Source: Clostridiaceae bacterium
Lineage (GTDB): Bacteria; Cyanobacteriota; Vampirovibrionia; Gastranaerophilales; Gastranaerophilaceae
Direction: 5' to 3'
NCBI GenBank assembly: GCA_022641775.1
Contig: JALCDS010000007.1
Location: forward strand, 1-64,000
DNA length: 64,000 nucleotides
Shown here: piece by piece, positions 48,138 through 55,982 of the stretch
How the letters are laid out: every line of letters begins with the position of its first letter
Numbering within the stretch: position 1 is the stretch's first letter
Position numbers and translations under genes: made by a program
Notes under the pieces: generated by a model
Told to the model about the DNA's origin: nothing
Databases searched by the model: none
The model's input: the letters and a program-made list of their open reading frames with translations, nothing else

Positions 48138-48857
48138 ATGTTTTATTTCGATAAAATTGAAGGCAAAAATATTTTAAAATCTGACAAGCTTGATAACGCG
48201 TTTTTTACAACGCGTGAGACTATTATCAAGTCAAAAGATCCTCAAAATTTTGATTTGGTAAAAGCCAATCGAGAACTTATCAAAAAGTATCTGCAAGTAG
48301 AAAAACTTATCCGACCTTCACAAACACATACCTCAAATGTTGATGTTGCAAATTTTGACAGGGATATGTATCCGAATACTGATGCCTTAATATTGAATGA
48401 TAAAAGACTCGGAATATTTTTAAATTTTGCCGATTGCACTCCTATAATCTTGTATGACAAGAAAAAAAATATCGGGGCAATAGCTCACGGTGGTTGGCGC
48501 GGAACCGCAGAAAAAATCGGTGCAAAAACCGTATTAAAAATGGTTTCTGATTTTGGTTGCAAATCTGAAAATATCACAGCTCTAATTGGACCTTGTATTT
48601 CAGAATGTTGTTTTGAAGTCGGCGGTGAAGTTCTCAACAAACTGAATGAAAGCATTGGAAACAATGAAAGAATCTCAGAAGATGAAAAGACCTTTGCTGA
48701 TTTGAAACAAATAAATAAAATTCAACTTGAACAAGTCGGAGTAAAAGATATTGATATTGCTCCTTATTGTACAGTTTGTAATAACGATATGTTCTTTTCC
48801 TATAGAAATGAAAACGGGACGTCAAACCGCCACAGCGCTGTTTTAAAAATCAAATAG
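48138..48857 (+). CDS. pgeF: Peptidoglycan editing factor PgeF (YfiH/LACC1 family)
   Basis: 239 residues. The family shows purine-nucleoside phosphorylase/deaminase activity in some members, and in E. coli it helps keep wrong residues out of peptidoglycan precursors. The zinc and active-site motifs are all here: RPSQTHTSNVDVA, NFADCTPIILYD, IAHGGWRGTAEKIG, IGPCISECCFEVG, and DIAPYCTVCNND with SYRNENGTSNRHSA at the end. No ribosome binding site is visible. Confidence 0.94.
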   Translation: MFYFDKIEGKNILKSDKLDNAFFTTRETIIKSKDPQNFDLVKANRELIKKYLQVEKLIRPSQTHTSNVDVANFDRDMYPNTDALILNDKRLGIFLNFADCTPIILYDKKKNIGAIAHGGWRGTAEKIGAKTVLKMVSDFGCKSENITALIGPCISECCFEVGGEVLNKLNESIGNNERISEDEKTFADLKQINKIQLEQVGVKDIDIAPYCTVCNNDMFFSYRNENGTSNRHSAVLKIK

Positions 48858-48873
48858 AGATAATAAAGATTTA

Positions 48874-48882
48874 TGCTATAAT
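48874..48882 (+). promoter_or_regulatory. Extended -10 box placed for a leaderless GT4 transcript
   Basis: TGCTATAAT is a perfect -10 hexamer with the TGn extension. It ends 6 bases before the ATG at 48889, so the expected start of transcription is the A of the start codon. No ribosome binding site lies between. Confidence 0.6.
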
Positions 48883-48888
48883 CTCGTT

Positions 48889-49983
48889 ATGAAAATTATT
48901 TTAGTAACAGATTTATATCCCGTAATGAATAACGAAAAAACAACTCCTAGAACACTTTATGATTTTGTTCAAGGATGGAAAGCTTTGGGACATGAGGTTT
49001 CTGTTATAAAACCAAATTTCATTTTAAATTCTTTTATAAGAAAAAAACCGTTTTATAAACAGGGACAATATAATGACGTTTTAAATTTGAATTTTTGGCT
49101 GCCATTTCTAATGGTCGGCAAAAACTTTTTAGATGATACAGATTCTTTGGTAATTGCACATATGCCATCAGGAATATTATTTGCTGACAAACTTAATGTT
49201 CCTTTTGTTGCAGGAATTCATCAATCAGACCTTGACGTTTTAACAAAACCAATTTACAAATTTTATTTTGGGAAACGATTGTTAAAAGCATTACGAAATT
49301 CAAAAGCAATCGCTTGCCGTTCATATCCCTTAAAAAATAAACTTTTAAACCTTTACCCTGAATTTAGTGAAAAAACTTTTGTCGCACCATCAGGTATTGA
49401 GGAAAACATCATTACAAATATATCTGAAAATCTCGGTGATTGGCAAAATAGAAAAATAAAAGTTCTGACAGTTGCAAATTACAAAAAAAGAAAAAATATA
49501 GATAAGGTAATTGAAGCTGTAAAAGATATGGAAAGTTTTGATTTAACCGTAATAGGTAATAATGTTGAAAAATCAATTCTTTCAACTTCCGCCGACTCAA
49601 ATGAAAATATCCACTTAATAGATTATCTTCCGCACGAAAAAATTTTGGAAAAAATGAGAAACTCAGATATATTTATATTGCCAAGCGAAAATGAAACATT
49701 CGGGATGGTATATCTTGAAGCTATGGCAAGCGGTTGTATAACAATTGGCACAAAAGGAACAGGCATTGACGGAATTGTTAAGAACAATGAAAACGGATTT
49801 TTAATAAACCCTACCGTTACAGATATCAAAAACATTTTAAATACAATAAAAAATATGGATAAAAATGCACTAAAACTCTTGCAAGAGAATAGTTTCCAAA
49901 CAATACAAAATTATACAAAAGAAAAATGTTGTAACGAATATTTGCAACAAATTTTAAGATTTTGTAAAGATTTTGGTAAATAG
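48889..49983 (+). CDS. Glycosyltransferase family 4
   Basis: 364 residues with the GT-B two-domain fold. The N-terminal domain has IILVTDLYPVMNNEKTTPRT and IAHMPSGILFADKL. The C-terminal donor-binding domain has KVLTVANYKKRKNIDKVIEA, then the E-x7-E signature in SENETFGMVYLEAMASGC, followed by GTKGTGIDGIVKNNENG. It probably transfers a sugar from a nucleotide donor to a surface glycan or lipid; the substrate is unknown. It starts 31 bp after pgeF but has its own promoter. Confidence 0.9.
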   Translation: MKIILVTDLYPVMNNEKTTPRTLYDFVQGWKALGHEVSVIKPNFILNSFIRKKPFYKQGQYNDVLNLNFWLPFLMVGKNFLDDTDSLVIAHMPSGILFADKLNVPFVAGIHQSDLDVLTKPIYKFYFGKRLLKALRNSKAIACRSYPLKNKLLNLYPEFSEKTFVAPSGIEENIITNISENLGDWQNRKIKVLTVANYKKRKNIDKVIEAVKDMESFDLTVIGNNVEKSILSTSADSNENIHLIDYLPHEKILEKMRNSDIFILPSENETFGMVYLEAMASGCITIGTKGTGIDGIVKNNENGFLINPTVTDIKNILNTIKNMDKNALKLLQENSFQTIQNYTKEKCCNEYLQQILRFCKDFGK

Positions 49984-50000
49984 AAACATGTTTTTGGTAG

Positions 50001-50006
50001 TATAAT
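50001..50006 (+). promoter_or_regulatory. -10 box upstream of the AGCS gene
   Basis: A perfect TATAAT 86 bases before the ATG at 50093, giving a leader of about 80 nt. AAGGA lies about 12 bases before the ATG. No riboswitch fold was recognised in the leader. Confidence 0.4.
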
Positions 50007-50092
50007 TAAGGTTCGTTATTTACCCTAAAATTTTCACTTGGAATTTGAAGATAGAGCCGAAATGAACACAAGCATAAGGATATAATAAATTA

Positions 50093-51676
50093 ATGAAAAA
50101 ATTTTTAATCGCACTTTTGACACTTATTTTTAACGTACAACAAGCAAACGCAATGAATTTCGATGCGTTCATGGATAAACATATCGCGCCCGTGTCAGAT
50201 GCGATAGCGGGAGTAATTTTTCACCCCATACATATTTTTGGTGCAGAAATTCCAATAATTATATTTTGGATTTTAGCAGCAGGTTTATTCTTCACTTTCT
50301 ATTTGAGATTAATTCCTATTTGGGGATTTGTTCATTCAATCCATAACCTTGTAAAACCAAATAAAGATGGTGACAATTCAGGTGAAGTTTCATCATTCCA
50401 AGCATTGATGACAGCATTATCAGGAACAATCGGACTTGGTAGTATAGCAGGTGTTGCACTTGCTATTTCAATGGGCGGTCCCGGTGCTGCATTTTGGGTA
50501 ATAATAGGTTCAATACTCGGAATGTCATTAAAATTTGTAGAAGCAGCTTTGGCTGTAAAATATAGACGATTTAACCTTGACGGTTCAATATCAGGTGGTC
50601 CTATGCATTATATGGCACACGGACTTACAAGAAAACATTTGCGTTGGTTAGGTCAACCTCTTGCCGTATTATTTGCAATTCTTTGTATTTGCGGAGGTAT
50701 CACAGGCGGCAACATGATACAGATAAACCAAGCAACTAACCAATTTATAAACGTTACAGGTGGTGCACATAGTATAATGCACAATTACCATTGGGTTATC
50801 GGACTTTTAATGGCAATTTTAGTCGGTATGATTGTAATCGGCGGAATAAAGAGCATAGTAAAAGTTACAGAAAAAATCGTTCCTTTAAAGATTTTTGTAT
50901 ATTTAATCTCTGCATTGGTTGTTATTTTGGTAAATTGGCAACACATACCACATGCAGCATATGTAATTGTACATGAAGCATTTCACCCCGAATCAGTTTA
51001 CGGCGGAATGTTTGTAGCAATGATTATGGGCTTACGTCGTTCAGTTCAAACAAACGAAGCGGGAACAGGTTCTGCTCCTATTGCTTACGCAACCGTAAAA
51101 ACGAATGAACCTATTTCTCAGGGTTTTGTTTCATTGTTAGAACCGTTTTTGACAGGTTTTATGTGTACATTAACAGCCTTTACTATTGTAATTACTGGCG
51201 TATATAAAACTTTTACAGGCGAAACTTCAGGTATTGAAATGACTTCAGCTGCCTTATCATCTGTCATAACATTCTTCCCTAAAATATTGGCAGCAATAGT
51301 TTTATTGTATGCGTTATCAACATTAATTTCTTGGGCTTATTACGGACAAAAAGCTTGGAACTTCTTGTTTGGAGAAGGAAAGAAAAGAACTCTAACATTC
51401 CAATTCATATATTGTTCATTTATCATAATCGGTTCTGTAATGAATGTTAAATCAGTAATTAACGTAACTGATGCAATGATGATTTCAATGTCAATTCCAA
51501 ATATTATAGCAATGTATATTTTAGCTCCTGAAATCAAGGAAGATTTGAAAGAATATTGCAGAAAATATAATGTAGGTAAATGGCTAAACAAAGATTGGTT
51601 TAAAGTTCCGGCAACAGTTCCGGTTGAAGTGGCACAAGAAAATGAGGAAGATGTTGTATGTCAGAACAACAAATAA
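50093..51676 (+). CDS. Alanine/glycine:cation symporter (AGCS family)
   Basis: 527 residues with about eleven membrane segments. Family features: SSFQALMTALSGTIGLGSIA, GVALAISMGGPGAAFWV, ISGGPMHYMAHGL and the signature TNEAGTGSAPIAYATVKTNE. It imports alanine or glycine with sodium or protons. Unusually, residues 1-20 look like a cleavable signal peptide (LIALLTLIFNVQQANA) ahead of the normal family start. The 3' end overlaps the ACT-domain gene by 19 bp. Confidence 0.92.
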   Translation: MKKFLIALLTLIFNVQQANAMNFDAFMDKHIAPVSDAIAGVIFHPIHIFGAEIPIIIFWILAAGLFFTFYLRLIPIWGFVHSIHNLVKPNKDGDNSGEVSSFQALMTALSGTIGLGSIAGVALAISMGGPGAAFWVIIGSILGMSLKFVEAALAVKYRRFNLDGSISGGPMHYMAHGLTRKHLRWLGQPLAVLFAILCICGGITGGNMIQINQATNQFINVTGGAHSIMHNYHWVIGLLMAILVGMIVIGGIKSIVKVTEKIVPLKIFVYLISALVVILVNWQHIPHAAYVIVHEAFHPESVYGGMFVAMIMGLRRSVQTNEAGTGSAPIAYATVKTNEPISQGFVSLLEPFLTGFMCTLTAFTIVITGVYKTFTGETSGIEMTSAALSSVITFFPKILAAIVLLYALSTLISWAYYGQKAWNFLFGEGKKRTLTFQFIYCSFIIIGSVMNVKSVINVTDAMMISMSIPNIIAMYILAPEIKEDLKEYCRKYNVGKWLNKDWFKVPATVPVEVAQENEEDVVCQNNK

Positions 51677-51936
51677 TAATCACCGTATCCGGTGTTGATA
51701 AAGTTGGAATAGTAGCTTCAGTTGCAACATTGCTTGCAAAATATGAAGTTAATATTGAAGATATTAAACAAACTTTAATGCAAGGCCATTTCGTAATGTT
51801 TATGTTATGCAATATTGAAAAATCAAGTTTTTCATTCAAAGAAATTAAAGAAGCTTTGACAAAACTAGGCGAAGAATTGAAGATGGAAATCTGGGTTCAA
51901 AAACGCGAAATTTTTGACAATATGCACAACATTTAG
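51658..51936 (+). CDS. ACT-domain protein (UPF0237/GcvR-like)
   Basis: 92 residues, a single ACT domain: IIITVSGVDKVGIVASVATL, a helix, VNIEDIKQTLMQGHFVMF, and a C-terminal strand with EIWVQKREIF. Such small ACT proteins bind amino acids and often sit beside a PFL-like (DUF711) gene, which is absent here. Its 19-bp overlap with an alanine/glycine importer suggests it senses that amino acid. Partner and output unknown. Confidence 0.85.
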   Translation: MSEQQIIITVSGVDKVGIVASVATLLAKYEVNIEDIKQTLMQGHFVMFMLCNIEKSSFSFKEIKEALTKLGEELKMEIWVQKREIFDNMHNI

Positions 51937-51959
51937 TTTAAATTTGTTTGAACAAATAT

Positions 51960-52247
51960 CTAGGCTTGTTTGTCCAATTTTGCACCAAGCATTTTGTTTT
52001 GATTTTCAATAATTTTATTTTGGTTTTCAATAACTTGTTCCAACATAAGATTATTTCTTGTTACGGCTCTAAGCGTAATCTCTTGAGGTTCTTTTATTAA
52101 ACTTGTTGTAAACAAAGCAGGAGTTTCATGGTTTAAATCTTTTATCCTTGATTGCACTAAATCCGGGCTGATTCCGTTTATATCATTATTCCCGCTATTT
52201 ACACTATTGCCGCGGAATGATTGAGCTGAAATTGAATTAACTTCCAT
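51960..52247 (-). CDS. Hypothetical coiled-coil protein with N-terminal SFRG motif
   Basis: 95 residues beginning MEVNSISAQSFRGNSVN. The C-terminal third is a predicted coiled coil with the near repeat EQVIENQNKIIENQNKML. No signal peptide or known domain. AAGGAAG precedes the ATG. The N-terminal S/A-F-x-G type motif also occurs in the two HNH/CxxC proteins of the window. Confidence 0.6.
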   Translation of the reverse strand: MEVNSISAQSFRGNSVNSGNNDINGISPDLVQSRIKDLNHETPALFTTSLIKEPQEITLRAVTRNNLMLEQVIENQNKIIENQNKMLGAKLDKQA

Positions 52248-52450
52248 AATAACTTCCTTTATAATTTTCTACACACAAATTCATAATGAATCTCAAACTT
52301 TAAAATTGCCTGTTTTTTGCAAATTATTAATAAATTTTAAGGTCATTATTTCAACAAAATAGCCGAAGCGGATAGATACTTTTGGTAATGTTTATCGTTG
52401 CGAATAACGTACATAATCAAGTATCAGTTTTTTAAACGCGAATTTTTTTA

Positions 52451-52473
52451 AAGATTTTTAGAAAAAAAATCTT
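52451..52473 (+). promoter_or_regulatory. Hairpin just before the ribosome binding site of the SLH gene
   Basis: Arms AAGATTTTT and AAAAATCTT pair perfectly around AGAAA. The strong binding site AAGGAGGT (52481-52488) begins 7 bases after the hairpin. The rest of 52250-52450 holds no gene. This AT-rich hairpin may stabilise the message or tune translation. Confidence 0.4.
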
Positions 52474-52492
52474 GAAACACAAGGAGGTAAAA

Positions 52493-54550
52493 ATGACCAT
52501 TAAAAAACTTACTGTGGCAGCTGCGATTGCCGTTGGAATAGCAACGTGTTCCTTGAATCAAGCAATGGCAGCTTGCCCGTGCGAACAAGCAAACAGTCCC
52601 GCTCCGTGCAATGAACCGATGCCAACGGTGACGGGTGGAGCTTGTCCATGTGAACAGCAGACGCAACCTGCAACGACTTGTGACAAATGCCACAAAGCAC
52701 TTCCTGACTGCGATTGCACTAAAGACGATGAAGACATTACCCCACCGCCATGTCCAAATGAAGACAAAAAATCCGATTGCGGTTGTCCTGCAAATACAGG
52801 CTGCGACAAACCAAAGGATGCAGCAAGTGCAGTTTGTCCTCAAATCGGCAAACCTGCAAAAAAGGATATGAAACAAGTTTATGCATATCCAAACGCAATT
52901 TATGGACAAAACAATTATGTCGGCGAACCGGCTAACGGAATCCTTTCAACAGAAACTGCCCTCGGAGGAAATCCGATTAGTAAAATGAGTGCCAATACAG
53001 GAGGGGTTACTGTTGCTACAGACGGAAATGTAACCGGTGCAGCTTCAAATATTCCATGCCTAAATGAAGCCCCTGACAGGTATAACGGCATCCCTATAAA
53101 TAGGAATGACCGTACAATTGACAACAACAATTGTCCAATCAATATCCAAACAGAAAATTCCATTGATGCATTAAAAAAATCTATGGTTCCGTTCACTTAC
53201 CAAGATGGTGCAGGTTGTGGAGTTACCACAGGTGCAGCAGCAAATTTAGGCGGTTGTTCATTTCCCGATGTGCCACAAGGATTTTGGGCAGCATGCAACA
53301 TCGACAAATTGGCAATGAATGATGTTGTCGTAGGTTATCCTGACGGATATTTCAAACCTAATAAGGACATTTCCAGAGCTGAATTTGCAACTATGCTTGT
53401 TAAAGGTTTCAATCTTAACAAATGTGATATGAGTGAAACCTCAAAATTCAAAGATGTAAGCCAAGGTAACTGGGCAAATGCAGCGATTGCAAAAGCTGTT
53501 GACGAAGATTTGCTAAAAGGATATCCCGACCACACATTCAAACCAAACCATCCGGTGACTCGTGCTGAAGCATTAACATCAATTGCAACAAGTATGACTT
53601 GCGATATTGATGATTGCAAAGCAAATGAAATTTTGAGTAAATACGCTGACGGAGGTCAAGTTCCGGCTTGGGCAAGAATACCTATAGCTAAATCATTACA
53701 AAACGGTGCTTTAGCTGATACTCCAAATCCAAACTTAATTATGCCTAACAAAGAAGCATCACGTGCTGATGTTGCCTCTATGTTACAAACGGTTCGTGTA
53801 GCTTTGGGTTATGATACAAATCCAAAAACTGCAAACAACATTTGTCCGGCTTGCCCTGTAACTAAACAGGCTTACCACGAACAAGAAGAAATTGTTAAAA
53901 TTCCGACTCTTCAATTAGCAATGATTGACCAAATTTCAGCAAAATCTTCTCATGTCGGACAATATTTCAGAGCGAAAACTCTTGAACCGGTAACCCTTAA
54001 CGGCGTAACATATCCTTGCGGTTCAACAGTATCAGGTCAAGTTGTAGAAGTTGTAAGACCATCTGGCGCTGACAAAGGGGCAATAAAACTTGCCTTCACT
54101 AAAATCAAAAATGGTGATTGTGAAGCAAAATTACCAAAACAAATCTTATCAGCACAAATAGATAAATCAAAGACGGTAAACCCTGTTGCCAGATTAGTTG
54201 AAATGCCATTCACTTGGGCAGGCTCTTTAATCGGTGTTGTAGGTAGAACTACAGGCGGTATTTTGACAAATATAGGGAACGCCGCAGAAAACGTTACAAA
54301 TAGCACAGGCTACACTTTAGGTAACGTATTCAACGGAGAAATGGGTGCTTCTGCACGCAGCTTCGGGGATGCTTTATTTGAAACAGCAAAAATGCCGGTT
54401 GATGCAACAAGAACAGCATTATCAGGTTCTATGGGTATGTTCCAAACAACAGGCGACGAATTTGCATATCTTGTAGACCCACACGGTTACAAAATATCAA
54501 CTCTTAACCCTAGAGAACATTTCACAATTGCATTCGGTTGTCACGAATAA
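52493..54550 (+). CDS. SLH-domain envelope protein with Cys-rich N-terminus
   Basis: 685 residues from the ATG at 52493, which has a full AAGGAGGT upstream. A signal peptide ends near MAA-CPCEQ. The first 90 mature residues carry 14 cysteines in pairs (CPCE, CDKC, CDC, CGC). Two clear SLH domains follow: FPDVPQGFWAACNIDK to YPDGYFKPNKDISRAEF, and FKDVSQGNWANAAIAK to YPDHTFKPNHPVTRAEA. A third, weaker one starts near WARIPIAKSLQNGA. After that comes a beta-rich segment (GVTYPCGSTVSGQVVEV) and a C-terminal region of unknown fold. SLH domains bind cell-wall polymers. The OprB porin barrel that usually follows SLH in cyanobacteria is not seen. Probably an abundant envelope protein. Confidence 0.88.
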   Translation: MTIKKLTVAAAIAVGIATCSLNQAMAACPCEQANSPAPCNEPMPTVTGGACPCEQQTQPATTCDKCHKALPDCDCTKDDEDITPPPCPNEDKKSDCGCPANTGCDKPKDAASAVCPQIGKPAKKDMKQVYAYPNAIYGQNNYVGEPANGILSTETALGGNPISKMSANTGGVTVATDGNVTGAASNIPCLNEAPDRYNGIPINRNDRTIDNNNCPINIQTENSIDALKKSMVPFTYQDGAGCGVTTGAAANLGGCSFPDVPQGFWAACNIDKLAMNDVVVGYPDGYFKPNKDISRAEFATMLVKGFNLNKCDMSETSKFKDVSQGNWANAAIAKAVDEDLLKGYPDHTFKPNHPVTRAEALTSIATSMTCDIDDCKANEILSKYADGGQVPAWARIPIAKSLQNGALADTPNPNLIMPNKEASRADVASMLQTVRVALGYDTNPKTANNICPACPVTKQAYHEQEEIVKIPTLQLAMIDQISAKSSHVGQYFRAKTLEPVTLNGVTYPCGSTVSGQVVEVVRPSGADKGAIKLAFTKIKNGDCEAKLPKQILSAQIDKSKTVNPVARLVEMPFTWAGSLIGVVGRTTGGILTNIGNAAENVTNSTGYTLGNVFNGEMGASARSFGDALFETAKMPVDATRTALSGSMGMFQTTGDEFAYLVDPHGYKISTLNPREHFTIAFGCHE

Positions 54551-54572
54551 TAATATTAAACAGAACAAAAAA

Positions 54573-54597
54573 GGCGGAACTTACGTTCCGCCCTTTT
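54573..54597. terminator. Terminator after the SLH gene
   Basis: Perfect eight-base arms GGCGGAAC and GTTCCGCC around TTAC, with A-rich sequence before and CTTTTT after. It works in both directions and also ends the convergent alcohol dehydrogenase gene. Confidence 0.92.
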
Positions 54598-54611
54598 TAT
54601 GCTTTTAGTAT

Positions 54612-55820
54612 TTATATAGCTCTCAAAGAATTTTTATAAATTTCTTCAACAACTTTTCTGTCATTTCCACAAGGAGCTATTTCCAAAAGTCCTTCAAGTG
54701 ACGGTGTTGCATAAGTTAAATCAACTAGTTTTTCAACATCATTGTCAGTAAATCCTACATCAACAAGTTTTTCACTTACGCCGACAGATTTTAGCCAAGC
54801 TTCAACTTCTTTTGCAGCCTTTTCAGCCTCATCAGGAGTACCTTTTAAACCTTTTGCAATAGGAGCTAAAATATCAGCTAAAACGTTAGGGAATTTAGGA
54901 TAAATAGCTTTTATAACGGCAGGCAACAATATTGATAAGCCTAAGCCATGTGACAAATCCGGTTTTACACCACTCAATGGGTGTTCAAGAGCGTGTGTAT
55001 AATGTAACATTCCGTTATCAAATGCCACTCCGCCCATCATAGCTGCGTAAGCCAAGAAATATCTTGCTTCCAAATCATCAGGCTTTTCGTTTGCAATAGG
55101 CAAGTATTTTGCAACAAGTGCAATTACTTCTCTTGCAAGTGTAATTGAATAAGGTGAAGCCACTTTACTTGTTGCCGCTTCAATTACGTGGTTTACTGCA
55201 TCAATTGAAACGTAACGAGTTTGCTTTGGTGACAATTTTGTCATCAATTGAGGATCATCAATTGCAAACATCGGATAGATACAATCATAAGCAATAGCCG
55301 GCTTAAAATTCTTTTCAGGAATTGTTACAACCGCAAATCTGTTTGTTTCTGTTCCTGTTCCGTGAGTCAAATTAATTGAAACAATCGGTACAGCCTTATC
55401 AGGTGTAAACTTGTATTCAAATAAATCTTGGGCAGTTTTATCAGGATATTCAAGTAAAATTGCAACTGATTTTCCTGCATCTGTTGGAGATCCGCCACCT
55501 ATTGAAATTACAGCCTTTGCGCCAAATTCTCTTGCTTCTTTTACGGCATCATTAACATGATGTGTTGTCGGATTTGGTGTAACTTTATCAAAATTGATAT
55601 AACCGATTGAATTTTCTTTCAATGCTTTTTCTACAACGTCCCAAGCCCCTGTGGCTTTGTAAGCATTGTGTCCTGACATTACAATAACTTTGTCAATTCC
55701 TTTTGATTTTAAAATTTTGGCAATATCATGAATTTTTTGAATTGCTCCAACACCAAAATAAACAGTTGAACGTGTTCTTATTTCTTTAATATCATTGATA
55801 TTTAAGTCCTTTTCCCACAT
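54612..55820 (-). CDS. Iron-containing alcohol dehydrogenase
   Basis: 402 residues of the group III metal alcohol dehydrogenases. Key parts: TVYFGVGAIQKI at the start, AVISIGGGSPTDAGKSVAIL for NAD(P) binding, NLTHGTGTETNRFAV, and the metal ligands in DAVNHVIEAATS (Asp and His), MLHYTHALEHPLSG and SHGLGLSILLPA. It reduces aldehydes or oxidises alcohols during fermentation; the substrate cannot be told. A single gene. Confidence 0.93.
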   Translation of the reverse strand: MWEKDLNINDIKEIRTRSTVYFGVGAIQKIHDIAKILKSKGIDKVIVMSGHNAYKATGAWDVVEKALKENSIGYINFDKVTPNPTTHHVNDAVKEAREFGAKAVISIGGGSPTDAGKSVAILLEYPDKTAQDLFEYKFTPDKAVPIVSINLTHGTGTETNRFAVVTIPEKNFKPAIAYDCIYPMFAIDDPQLMTKLSPKQTRYVSIDAVNHVIEAATSKVASPYSITLAREVIALVAKYLPIANEKPDDLEARYFLAYAAMMGGVAFDNGMLHYTHALEHPLSGVKPDLSHGLGLSILLPAVIKAIYPKFPNVLADILAPIAKGLKGTPDEAEKAAKEVEAWLKSVGVSEKLVDVGFTDNDVEKLVDLTYATPSLEGLLEIAPCGNDRKVVEEIYKNSLRAI

Positions 55821-55952
55821 AATAACTCTCCTTTCATTACTCTACATCTTTATATCTCAGAAACATTATTAAATAAAAAATCGTGAATTTCAACACGATT
55901 AATATTATTTTAACCTTCTTGCTATAAAGTTTTGTTTGTCGTAGAATTCAGG

Positions 55953-55958
55953 TATAAT
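55953..55958 (+). promoter_or_regulatory. -10 box of gatA
   Basis: A perfect TATAAT 24 bases before the ATG at 55983, with AAGGAG at 55969-55974 between them. A 7-bp inverted repeat (AATCGTG/CACGATT, 55879-55900) lies upstream in the divergent region. Confidence 0.6.
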
Positions 55959-55982
55959 TTGAGTAGCTAAGGAGAATTTTAG

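Noticed and set aside
49984-50092. A glycine riboswitch upstream of the amino-acid symporter.
   Set aside because: The leader is only about 80 nt and lacks the conserved aptamer core elements; no fold could be supported.
55879-55900. A 7-bp inverted repeat (AATCGTG/CACGATT) between the alcohol dehydrogenase gene and gatA as a terminator.
   Set aside because: It lies upstream of both divergent genes and lacks a T run; at most a weak operator candidate.
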